NCBI GenBank assembly: GCA_937916005.1 | Contig: CALGIA010000398.1 | Coordinates: forward strand, 1-7,169 | Direction of reading: 5' to 3' | Origin: an uncultured Rhodospirillaceae bacterium | Lineage (GTDB): Bacteria > Pseudomonadota > Alphaproteobacteria > MPNO01 | Length of the DNA stretch: 7,169 bases | Shown here: positions 1-5,713 of the stretch, one piece after another | Layout: each line of letters begins with the position of its first letter | How positions within the stretch are numbered: the stretch's first letter is position 1 | Notes under the pieces: model-generated | Seen by the model: only the letters and a program-made list of their open reading frames with translations | Databases searched by the model: none | What the model was told of the DNA's origin: nothing | Position numbers and translations under genes: made by a program

Positions 1-145
1 CCCTTGAGGGGGAGGCGGGGTGGGGGGGCTGCTTGCCCCAAGGGAAATCTCTCAAAGGGGTTACACCCGTCTTTTGCAACAGAGAGCCCCCCCACCCTGC
101 ACCTTGGTCCGCCATACGCGGCCCAAGCCTCGAGGGGGGAGGAGT
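1..145. repeat. G/C-run-rich repeat cluster at left edge
   Basis: No gene is supported here. CCTTGAGGGGGAGG at 2-15 recurs almost exactly as CCTCGAGGGGGGAGG at 128-142, a direct repeat differing by one substitution and one G. Between the copies lies a perfect 13-bp inverted repeat, GGGTGGGGGGGCT (18-30) against AGCCCCCCCACCC (85-97). A smaller hairpin, GGGT-TAC-ACCC, sits at 58-68 in its loop. The G runs at 8-12, 17-20 and 22-28 also fit a G-quadruplex pattern. The organisation resembles an intergenic repetitive palindromic element, but one copy alone cannot show that it is dispersed. The window edge cuts the left side. Confidence 0.5.
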
Positions 146-254
146 ATCGATTATCCCCGGTCGTCCCGGTGGGCATGGGGTTCATCGTCGTGAATCGGGC
201 GGGTTCGGGATGCGGCGTCGGGCGGGATGGGTTAGACTTTCCCGACGGGGGGTC
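146..254 (+). other. Leader region upstream of the marR-type gene
   Basis: There is no coding sequence in these ~110 bases. The most visible structure is an inverted repeat, CGTCGGG (216-222) with CCCGACG (241-247), separated by 18 bases and ending 7 bases before the proposed ATG. It could be an RNA hairpin or a protein-binding site near the start. No convincing -35/-10 pair is visible. A short AT-rich patch around 145-154 (TATCGATTAT) is the only candidate area. Confidence 0.3.
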
Positions 255-833
255 ATGAGCGGCGTGATTCCTGGTGCGAAGACAGGCGGGCTTGCAGCAC
301 TGCCATGTAAAAACGCCCACGCGGGCGGGGAGGACGGAATTTCGGAAGGCAGTAAATCGGCAGGTGATAAAGCGGACAATGAGTCCGGGCGCGGGGACTA
401 TACGGAGACCCGGAACAGCGCCGGTTTCCTGGTCCGCGATACCCATCTGCAATTCGCGCGCGCGCTGCGGACGCGGCTACAGCCCCACAAGGTCACGCCG
501 GGCCAGTGGTTTTTCCTGCGCGCGCTGTGGGAAGAGGAAGGGTTGAGCCAGCGTGAGCTGAGCCGCCGGGTCGGCACGACGGAGCCGACCACGGTCAGCG
601 CGCTGCGGCTGCTGGAGCGCAACGGCGTGATCCGCCGCCAGCGCAACGCAACGGACCGGCGCACCATCAACATCTTCCTGACCGATGCCGGGCGGGCGCT
701 GAAACAGGATCTGCTGCCCTATGCGCTGGAGGTCAACACGGTCGCCACCGCCGGGCTGTCCATGGAGGAGGTCGACCAGCTCTATGCAATTCTCGGCAAA
801 ATTCGCGACAATCTGGCGTCGGAAGAGGTATAG
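255..833 (+). CDS. MarR-family winged-helix transcriptional regulator
   Basis: The 192-residue product has the MarR fold order: an N-terminal helix (about residues 56-78), a winged helix-turn-helix (about 80-150) and a C-terminal dimerisation helix (about 169-189). The recognition region reads LSQRELSRRVGTTEPTTVSA (98-117). It is followed by LERNGVIRRQ and the wing motif DRR (134-136), both typical of the family. MarR proteins are dimeric, usually repressors, and many release DNA on binding small phenolic or lipophilic ligands. The first ~52 residues are a Gly/Ser/Lys/Asp-rich tail with no family counterpart, so the protein is longer than the usual ~150 residues. ATG 255 is the only in-frame ATG close to the domain; GTG 264 is an alternative, and the ribosome-binding site is weak. 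The frame stays open upstream to a TTG at 33, but that part is repeat-derived. The ligand and target are unknown. The gene directly downstream is the first candidate target. Confidence 0.88.
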   Translation: MSGVIPGAKTGGLAALPCKNAHAGGEDGISEGSKSAGDKADNESGRGDYTETRNSAGFLVRDTHLQFARALRTRLQPHKVTPGQWFFLRALWEEEGLSQRELSRRVGTTEPTTVSALRLLERNGVIRRQRNATDRRTINIFLTDAGRALKQDLLPYALEVNTVATAGLSMEEVDQLYAILGKIRDNLASEEV

Positions 834-842
834 AGACCGGTG

Positions 843-857
843 ATTATTTGCGATAAT
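843..857. promoter_or_regulatory. AT-rich palindrome overlapping a possible -10 box
   Basis: ATTAT-TTGCG-ATAAT is a perfect 5-bp inverted repeat with a 5-base spacer, strikingly AT-rich for this GC-rich window. Its right arm lies in GATAAT (852-857), a 5/6 match to the sigma-70 -10 hexamer, about 30 bases before the mlaC-like ATG. No good -35 is visible at the right spacing. AT-rich palindromes overlapping a promoter are typical binding sites for MarR-type dimers, and such a regulator is encoded just upstream, so this is a candidate operator. That link is inferred. Confidence 0.4.
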
Positions 858-887
858 GTCAGGCGAACAACAGGGGCTGCATGGTTT

Positions 888-1565
888 ATGTTGCAGATCA
901 AACACATGGATATTCAGGTTTTCCGGCGGTTTTTCGCGATCGCGCTGCTTTGCGCCGGTCTGGGCGTGGGTCTGGGCGTGGGTCTGGCCGCCAACTCACA
1001 CGCGGCCTTTGCCAAGCCGGGCGACGCATCGGCCTTTATCGCCGATCTGGGCAAGCAGGCGGTTTCGGTGCTGCAATCCACCGGCAAGGATCTGGAGGCG
1101 CGGGAAAGCGCGTTCCGCCAATTGCTGACCGACAAGTTCGATCTGAAACTGATCGGCCGTTTTTCGCTCGGCCGCTACTGGCGGACCGCCAGCGCGGCGC
1201 AGCGGAACGACTATCTGGGTCTGTTCAGCGAATATGTGCTGCAGGCCTACGCATCCAGGCTGGGCGGCTATGCGGGCGAAAAGCTGGTCGTGGTGCTGGA
1301 AACGCCCCTGAGCAACAAAAAGGATTTCTACGTCAAATCCGAAATCCGGCGGCCCAGCGGCCCGCCCATCAAGGCCACCTGGCGGGTGCGGACGGCAAAA
1401 GACGGCGGCATGCGGATTATCGATATCATGGTTGAGGGCATCTCCATGGCGGTGACCCAGCGCGATCAATTCGCCGCCGTGGTCCGCCGGGATGGTTTCA
1501 ACGGGCTGATGGCGGTGCTGCGCGCGCGCACCGACAAGATGCCCGTCACGACGGCGGCGAAATGA
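888..1565 (+). CDS. MlaC/Ttg2D-like periplasmic phospholipid-binding protein
   Basis: The 225-residue product belongs to the MlaC (Ttg2D, toluene tolerance) family. These soluble periplasmic carriers move phospholipids between the outer-membrane MlaA complex and the inner-membrane MlaFEDB ABC transporter. Family signatures visible are FRQLLTDKFDLKLIGRF (76-92), LGRYWR (94-99), LFSEYVLQAYASRL (112-125), and near the C-terminus MVEGISMAVTQRDQFAAVVR (181-200) followed by GFNGLMAVLR. The N-terminus is a signal peptide: basic FRR, then a hydrophobic core containing a repeated Gly-Leu-Gly-Val stretch, with likely cleavage after one of the alanines at 39-42. AGGGG at 872-876 supports ATG 888. ATG 906 also gives a good signal peptide but has no Shine-Dalgarno. 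The stop codon is 47 bases before the Sel1-repeat gene, so they are probably co-transcribed. No mlaA, mlaD, mlaE or mlaF lies nearby. HpnM, the hopanoid-associated paralogue, is an alternative, but no hpn gene is in view. Confidence 0.85.
   Translation: MLQIKHMDIQVFRRFFAIALLCAGLGVGLGVGLAANSHAAFAKPGDASAFIADLGKQAVSVLQSTGKDLEARESAFRQLLTDKFDLKLIGRFSLGRYWRTASAAQRNDYLGLFSEYVLQAYASRLGGYAGEKLVVVLETPLSNKKDFYVKSEIRRPSGPPIKATWRVRTAKDGGMRIIDIMVEGISMAVTQRDQFAAVVRRDGFNGLMAVLRARTDKMPVTTAAK
957..987 (+). repeat. 12-bp tandem repeat within a signal peptide
   Basis: GGTCTGGGCGTG occurs at 957-968 and again at 969-980, identical, followed by a partial third copy GGTCTGG (981-987). It encodes Gly-Leu-Gly-Val-Gly-Leu-Gly-Val-Gly-Leu in the hydrophobic core of the MlaC-like signal peptide. 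The unit is a multiple of three, so gain or loss of a copy would change core length by four residues without breaking the frame. Confidence 0.85.
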
Positions 1566-1612
1566 TCATGCCCCAGATTCAGACAGGAAAGCTTCAAACA
1601 GGAGAGACGACC

Positions 1613-2410
1613 ATGAAACGCCGGCGCGTTGCCCTGATCTCATTCGTGATCCCCTTCCTGATCCTTTTTCTGACCTTGAGCGGAACCGCCCATGCGGATT
1701 TCCAGACCGGCTGGACAGCCTATCAGGAAGGCAATTTCACCAGGGCGTTGAGCGCCTGGCGGCCCATGGCCGAAGCCGGCGACGCCCGGTCCCAGTTCAA
1801 TATCGGCAACATGTATGACCGGGGCAGAGGAGTCGCCGCGGATCGGGGGCTGGCGATCACCTGGTGGCGCAAGGCCGCCGACCGGGGCTACGCGCGGGCG
1901 CAGTACAACCTCGCCAACAGCCTGATCGCCGGCGACGGCGTGACGCGGGATTATGGCGCGGCGGTGAAATGGCTGACCCTTGCGTCGCAACAGGGCTTCG
2001 CCCGGTCGCAATACAAGCTGGGCAAGATGTACAGCAATGGGCTCGGTGTGCCCCGGGACCAGTCGATGGCCTTTCACTGGTTCGAAAAAGCCGCCGACCA
2101 GGGCATGGTCCGGGCCCAGTATAATCTGGGCAAGATGTACCGCGACGGGATCGGCGCCGAGATGGATATCAAGAAGGCCGTCAAATGGTACCGGGAAGCG
2201 GCGCTCCAGGGGTACGCCAAATCCCAGTCCAGCCTGAGCATCCGCTATGCCAACGGCGAGGGCGTGGCGCGCGACATGGTCGAGGCCCTGGTCTGGGCCA
2301 CCCGCGCCGCCGACCAGGGGCTGGAGCGCGCGAAAAAATACCGCCTGAAACTGATCGGGAAAATGAAGCCGGCCCAGATCGCCGCGGCGGAAAAACGCCT
2401 TGCGCGATAA
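1613..2410 (+). CDS. Exported Sel1-like repeat (SLR) protein
   Basis: The 265-residue product has a signal peptide (MKRRR, a hydrophobic core, and GTAHA|DF with cleavage near residue 28). Five consecutive 36-residue Sel1-like repeats follow at 58-93, 94-129, 130-165, 166-201 and 202-237. Each carries the pattern A-x-(S/A)-Q-x-x-L/I, a G-x-G-(V/A) turn, and W or F before a final A-A/S-x-x-G. A short partial repeat and a basic C-terminal tail (238-265) close the protein. Sel1 repeats form an alpha-alpha solenoid that acts as a protein-protein scaffold, so it has no enzyme activity of its own. Partners cannot be named; the exported neighbours are the obvious candidates. The start is chosen at ATG 1613 because AGGAGA (1600-1605) sits 7 bases before it. 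An upstream in-frame ATG at 1562 overlaps the preceding stop but would add 17 residues before the signal peptide. The stop lies 17 bases before the peptidase gene. Confidence 0.9.
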   Translation: MKRRRVALISFVIPFLILFLTLSGTAHADFQTGWTAYQEGNFTRALSAWRPMAEAGDARSQFNIGNMYDRGRGVAADRGLAITWWRKAADRGYARAQYNLANSLIAGDGVTRDYGAAVKWLTLASQQGFARSQYKLGKMYSNGLGVPRDQSMAFHWFEKAADQGMVRAQYNLGKMYRDGIGAEMDIKKAVKWYREAALQGYAKSQSSLSIRYANGEGVARDMVEALVWATRAADQGLERAKKYRLKLIGKMKPAQIAAAEKRLAR

Positions 2411-2427
2411 GGCGGGGGCATACTGTC

Positions 2428-4125
2428 ATGAAGCAACTCATCGCAGCCTCGATCCTGGCGGCGCTGGTCCTATATCCGGCGGCGGGCCAATCGCAGGAGA
2501 TCACCCGGACCGGGATAGCCGCGTTGATCAGCGGATTTTCAGCAACGCCGCCGACGGCCGGGTTTCATGAATTTCTCAACGAGCCCCTGGTCAAGAAATA
2601 CCAGTCGGGGGTCAAAAAATACCAGTCGGGCGACAAGGTCAATATGTACCGGCTGCTGGGCATATTCATCCGCCTGAAACATCAGGACGCCATGGTCCGC
2701 ACACTGGGCGAGCTGGTCGCCATCCCGACCGACAAGAAGGAAGACCAACCGCAGCATGAAAATCCGAAGATCCGGGAATTCGGCCGGGCCATCGGAAAAA
2801 TCGCCGGGGATTTCGGGCTCCGCTTCCGCAATGTGGACAACCGGATTTTCGAAGTGACCCTGCCGGGCAAAGGCCCCGACATGATCGGCGTTTTCACCCA
2901 TGGCGACGTGGTTCCCGCCGACCCGGAAAAATGGGTGTTGCCCGACGGGAAGCGGCTTGCCCCCTACCGCCTGACAATCATCGGGGACCGCATGTACGGC
3001 AGGGGCGCGTCCGACGACAAAAGCGAGATCACGGCGGTTCTCTACGCCATGGGGGCGATCAAACGCGCCGGCTTCACCCTCGACCGGACGATCCGGCTGT
3101 CGATTGAAACCACCGAGGAAACCGGCGGCTCGGCGACCGAATACTACAAGGCGCGCACGACGCTCGCGCCCTACAACATCGTGCTCGACGGGGCCTACCC
3201 GGTGGGGGTGGCCGAAAAGGGCTTCGGCGTGGTCATGGGGAAATTTCCGGTCCGTCCGGGCAGCGGGGACGGCGCGGAAATCGTCGATGCGACCGGCGGT
3301 CTGGCGATCAACCAGATCCCGTCCCGCGCCCGGGCCGTCATCAGGACATCCGATCCGGCCCGCTTCAAGCGCCTGATCGACACGGCCGCCAGGCGTTACG
3401 TGGCCGACAACGGAGCAAATTTCCGCATCGCATCGTCCATCGGGGACAACAGCCTGACCGTCACCGTGTTCGGGGAATCGACCCATTCGGCGCGCCCGGG
3501 GCGGGGCGTGAACCCGGTGTCGAGATTGTTCGACTTCATCCATATGGCGCGGAAATCCGTGCCCTTCAAAAGCAATCACTTCACGGACGCCGCCTCCTAT
3601 GTGGCCGCGAACTGGGGTCTGGATTATCTGGGCGGCAAGTTGGGGATCGGGTTCAGCGACCCTTTCATGGGGGCGCTCACCGCGCCCGTGACATATGTGA
3701 AAATCAAACAGGGCGCGCTCCATCTGGCGGTCAACCCGAGGGCGCCCCGGGGCCGCGAACCGGACCGGATCATCGCCGACATCAAACGCGGCATCGCCAC
3801 ATGGCAGACCCGGACGGGCATCGACGCCGGCTTCGATATCAGCCTCAAGCGCTACATGTACCGCGATCCAAAAGGCCCCTGGATCAAGACCCTGCTGGAC
3901 ATCTTCGGCGATGTCACCGGAATGCCGGCCGAGCCCCGGTCGTCGAACGGCTATACCTCGGCCCGCCAGCTGCCCAACGGAATCCAGTTCGGCCCCGGCA
4001 TGCCGGGCGAAAAGGGCACCGCCCACCGCGCCAATGAATTCAAGCGCAAGACCAATTTCCTGCGCGACACCCAGATGATTGCCGAGATGCTGCTGCGGCT
4101 GGGGAATCTGGAGCGCATGGAATGA
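2428..4125 (+). CDS. Exported M20-family (PepV-like) metallopeptidase
   Basis: The 565-residue product is a di-metal amidohydrolase of the M20 family, closest in motif style to PepV/dipeptidase members. Expected residues are all present: HGD with H158 and D160; GRGASDDKS with bridging D196; TEETGG with general base E230 and metal ligand E231; LDGAYPV with metal ligand D254; STHSARPG with lid-domain H353; and GTAHRANEF with metal ligand H533. The catalytic domain is thus about 85-260 plus 430-560, with the lid domain between. It should hydrolyse a peptide or amide bond of a small substrate; which one is not visible. The N-terminal 20-23 residues look like a signal peptide (hydrophobic core to YPAAGQ), pointing to a periplasmic enzyme, unlike the cytoplasmic PepV. 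Residues 24-84 are an extra segment that includes a duplicated VKKYQSG. ATG 2428 is preferred because the upstream frame overlaps the Sel1 gene. The nearby ribosome-binding site (GGCGGGGG, 2411-2418) is weak, so translation may couple to the upstream gene. Confidence 0.9.
   Translation: MKQLIAASILAALVLYPAAGQSQEITRTGIAALISGFSATPPTAGFHEFLNEPLVKKYQSGVKKYQSGDKVNMYRLLGIFIRLKHQDAMVRTLGELVAIPTDKKEDQPQHENPKIREFGRAIGKIAGDFGLRFRNVDNRIFEVTLPGKGPDMIGVFTHGDVVPADPEKWVLPDGKRLAPYRLTIIGDRMYGRGASDDKSEITAVLYAMGAIKRAGFTLDRTIRLSIETTEETGGSATEYYKARTTLAPYNIVLDGAYPVGVAEKGFGVVMGKFPVRPGSGDGAEIVDATGGLAINQIPSRARAVIRTSDPARFKRLIDTAARRYVADNGANFRIASSIGDNSLTVTVFGESTHSARPGRGVNPVSRLFDFIHMARKSVPFKSNHFTDAASYVAANWGLDYLGGKLGIGFSDPFMGALTAPVTYVKIKQGALHLAVNPRAPRGREPDRIIADIKRGIATWQTRTGIDAGFDISLKRYMYRDPKGPWIKTLLDIFGDVTGMPAEPRSSNGYTSARQLPNGIQFGPGMPGEKGTAHRANEFKRKTNFLRDTQMIAEMLLRLGNLERME
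2590..2631 (+). repeat. 21-bp tandem duplication in the M20 peptidase gene
   Basis: GTCAAGAAATACCAGTCGGG plus G (2590-2610) is repeated at 2611-2631 with two differences, AAG to AAA and GGG to GGC, both synonymous. The result is VKKYQSG twice in a row (residues 55-68), in the extra N-terminal segment before the catalytic domain. The duplication keeps frame and adds a basic, Tyr-containing heptad. Confidence 0.85.
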
Positions 4126-4131
4126 CCGGGC

Positions 4132-5580
4132 TTACTCGCCTTTCGGCAGTTTCAGATCCTCCAGCGGCGGCAGCCCGTATGAGTCCCAGTCGTCGGCCAC
4201 GGCGCGCATTTTATCGAGCGGCGGCAGCGAGATGTCCGGGTAATCCCATTTGCGGGTGGCGTCGATGATCACCTTGGCGGATGTCTCGGCGCCGACCACA
4301 TCGTCGGGCCCCAGCGATGACGGGTCGAGCTCAACCGATGCGGTGCCGGTGATCACCCGCATGTCCTTGTCCGGGCGCACGCGCCAGCACATGACCCAGT
4401 CGCGCATGAAGGAATCCTCGATGTCGATATCGTCGTCGGTCACCACGATCCATTTGAAATAGCTCATCCCCATATAACCCAGGGTGCCGAATGCCGCCTG
4501 ATCCACATGACCCGGATACATTTTCTTCATGGAAATCCACAACGCCGCCGTACAGCCGCCGGCTTCCAGCGCATGCACATCGCTGATGCCGGGGATGTTG
4601 AGGTCATGGGTCAGGTGTTTTTTCAGCCCGGCTTCCAGCAGCGCGCGCTTGATCATGCTGGATTCGCTGGGCGGGAACTGGCTGATGATCCCCATCATGA
4701 TGGGGTCCTTGCGGTGGGTGATGCAGTTCACCTTGAACACGGGCCCGTCCCGGCCGCCGGCCATGTAGCCGGTGAATTCGCCGAACGGGCCTTCGGGCTC
4801 GGACCCGTTGGTCAGCACCTCGCCCTCGATCACGATTTCCGCCGATGCGGGCACTTCCAGATCGATGGTCTCGCATTTCACCATCTCGACCGCCTCGCCC
4901 CTGATGCCGCCGGCGACGGCCAGCTCATCGGGCCCGTAGCGCGACGGCGCCACAAGATACTGCACCGGGTCGGCGCCGATGAAAATCGCCGCCGGCATGT
5001 TCTTGCCCATGCGGCGATATTTCTCGAAATGGATTGCGCCGCCCCGGTCGGGCGCGCCGAACAGGATACCGGTGGTGTTCCGGCTCTTGATCTGGCAGCG
5101 CCGGATGCCGATGTTGCGGCGGCCGTTTTCCGGATCCCGGGTCACCCAGAGCGGCGTCAGATAGGGACCGGCGTCCTTGTCCGCCGTCCAGATCGGAATT
5201 GGCAGGGCGTTGAGATCCACATCATCGCCCTTGATGATGATTTCCTTGCACGGGCCGGTCTCGACCATCACGGGCTCGATGGGGTTGTTGATGCCGGCGA
5301 TCACCCGTTCATGGATGGCGCTGAGGGTGGGTTCGCACCCGACGGCCGTGGCGATCATGTCGCGGGACGCCGCGACCACGCCGGCCACCAGACGCCCGCC
5401 GGGGAAACCCTTGATATTGCTGAATCCAATGCCGTAGCGCTTTTCTTCCGGCATGCCCCGGAAGATCATGCGCAGGACCGAGCCGATCTCCCAATCCTTG
5501 TCGACTTCCTTATCAACCCAGCGCAACATGCCGCGCTGTTCCAGCACCTGGAGATAGGGGCGCAATCCGTCATAGGCCAT
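4132..5580 (-). CDS. UbiD-family prFMN-dependent decarboxylase
   Basis: The 482-residue product is a full-length UbiD/Fdc-type enzyme. This family reversibly decarboxylates aromatic, heteroaromatic or alpha,beta-unsaturated acids using prenylated FMN, Mn2+ and K+. By comparison with Fdc1 (N168, R173, E233, E277, E282), the catalytic triad is R161 (NIGIRRCQ), E263 and E268 (EGPFGEFTGY). Probable metal and cofactor ligands are N156, H184 (GGAIHFEKY) and E219 (YGPDELAVAGG). Everything needed for activity seems intact. The substrate is not deducible; the UbiQ-pathway enzyme itself is possible, but the neighbours (2OG oxygenase, VOC protein) favour a catabolic member. The cofactor must come from a UbiX encoded elsewhere, as none is here. 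The start ATG (5578-5580) is supported by AAGGAT read on the minus strand (5589-5594), 8 bases upstream. The gene is divergent from the dioxygenase and ends 6 bases from the convergent peptidase stop. Confidence 0.93.
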   Translation of the reverse strand: MAYDGLRPYLQVLEQRGMLRWVDKEVDKDWEIGSVLRMIFRGMPEEKRYGIGFSNIKGFPGGRLVAGVVAASRDMIATAVGCEPTLSAIHERVIAGINNPIEPVMVETGPCKEIIIKGDDVDLNALPIPIWTADKDAGPYLTPLWVTRDPENGRRNIGIRRCQIKSRNTTGILFGAPDRGGAIHFEKYRRMGKNMPAAIFIGADPVQYLVAPSRYGPDELAVAGGIRGEAVEMVKCETIDLEVPASAEIVIEGEVLTNGSEPEGPFGEFTGYMAGGRDGPVFKVNCITHRKDPIMMGIISQFPPSESSMIKRALLEAGLKKHLTHDLNIPGISDVHALEAGGCTAALWISMKKMYPGHVDQAAFGTLGYMGMSYFKWIVVTDDDIDIEDSFMRDWVMCWRVRPDKDMRVITGTASVELDPSSLGPDDVVGAETSAKVIIDATRKWDYPDISLPPLDKMRAVADDWDSYGLPPLEDLKLPKGE

Positions 5581-5664
5581 TCGTGACTATCCTTGTTCGT
5601 CTTCAATGGAGTGAAGCTAGAACATTTGAGCCGCGAGAGAAACCTGCCAGCCCAATGGACAGAC

Positions 5665-5679
5665 CCCATCCACGATGGG
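5665..5679. promoter_or_regulatory. Inverted repeat CCCATC-CAC-GATGGG
   Basis: CCCATC (5665-5670) and GATGGG (5674-5679) are perfect 6-bp arms around a 3-base centre. It lies 35 bases before the dioxygenase ATG, directly beside a second palindrome. It could be half of a composite operator or a short hairpin in the dioxygenase leader. There is no T run, so it is not a terminator. Confidence 0.4.
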
Positions 5680-5680
5680 T

Positions 5681-5699
5681 AACATCATGATGTGATGTT
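5681..5699. promoter_or_regulatory. Palindromic candidate operator ACATCATGATGT
   Basis: ACATCATGATGT (5682-5693) is a perfect 12-bp palindrome. An overlapping inverted repeat, AACATC (5681-5686) with GATGTT (5694-5699), extends the symmetry with a 7-base spacer. The site ends one base before the GGAG of the dioxygenase, so a bound protein could block its transcription or early elongation and also affect the divergent decarboxylase gene. Which regulator would bind is unknown; none is encoded next to it. Confidence 0.45.
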
Positions 5700-5713
5700 T
5701 GGAGCATGATGCA

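Larger units (their letters stand above)
5581..5713. promoter_or_regulatory. Divergent intergenic control region
   Basis: These 133 bases lie between the starts of the ubiD-type and dioxygenase genes and must hold promoters for both. It carries the Shine-Dalgarno of the decarboxylase (minus strand, 5589-5594) and of the dioxygenase (GGAG, 5701-5704). Two palindromes lie side by side at 5665-5679 and 5681-5699, nearer the dioxygenase. No hexamer pair good enough to call a promoter was found on either strand. Confidence 0.6.

Noticed and set aside
33..254. Upstream extension of the MarR frame to a TTG at 33
   Set aside because: The added residues come from the G/C repeat cluster and match no MarR feature.
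898..925. Possible lipobox (LLCAG) making the MlaC-like protein a lipoprotein
   Set aside because: The residue before Cys22 is Leu rather than Gly/Ala/Ser, and the Cys lies inside the hydrophobic core, so ordinary cleavage near residues 39-42 fits better.
1562..1612. ATGA overlap start for the Sel1-repeat gene
   Set aside because: It would put 17 residues before the signal peptide, while ATG 1613 has a strong AGGAGA at ideal distance.
2185..2427. Upstream extension of the M20 peptidase frame
   Set aside because: It overlaps the last repeats of the Sel1 gene in another frame and would bury the signal peptide; ATG 2428 gives a proper export signal.
2539..4026. Open frame of 495 codons on the minus strand across the M20 peptidase
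   Set aside because: It is antisense to a gene with every M20 active-site residue; its composition is that of a shadow frame and no family is recognised.
4507..5586. Open frame of 359 codons on the plus strand across the UbiD-type gene
   Set aside because: It is antisense to a complete UbiD with catalytic R-E-E; His/Asp/Ala-rich shadow translation with no domain.
5699..5713. TTG start at 5699 for the dioxygenase
   Set aside because: The TTG is part of the TTTGGAG ribosome-binding site that is correctly spaced for ATG 5714.
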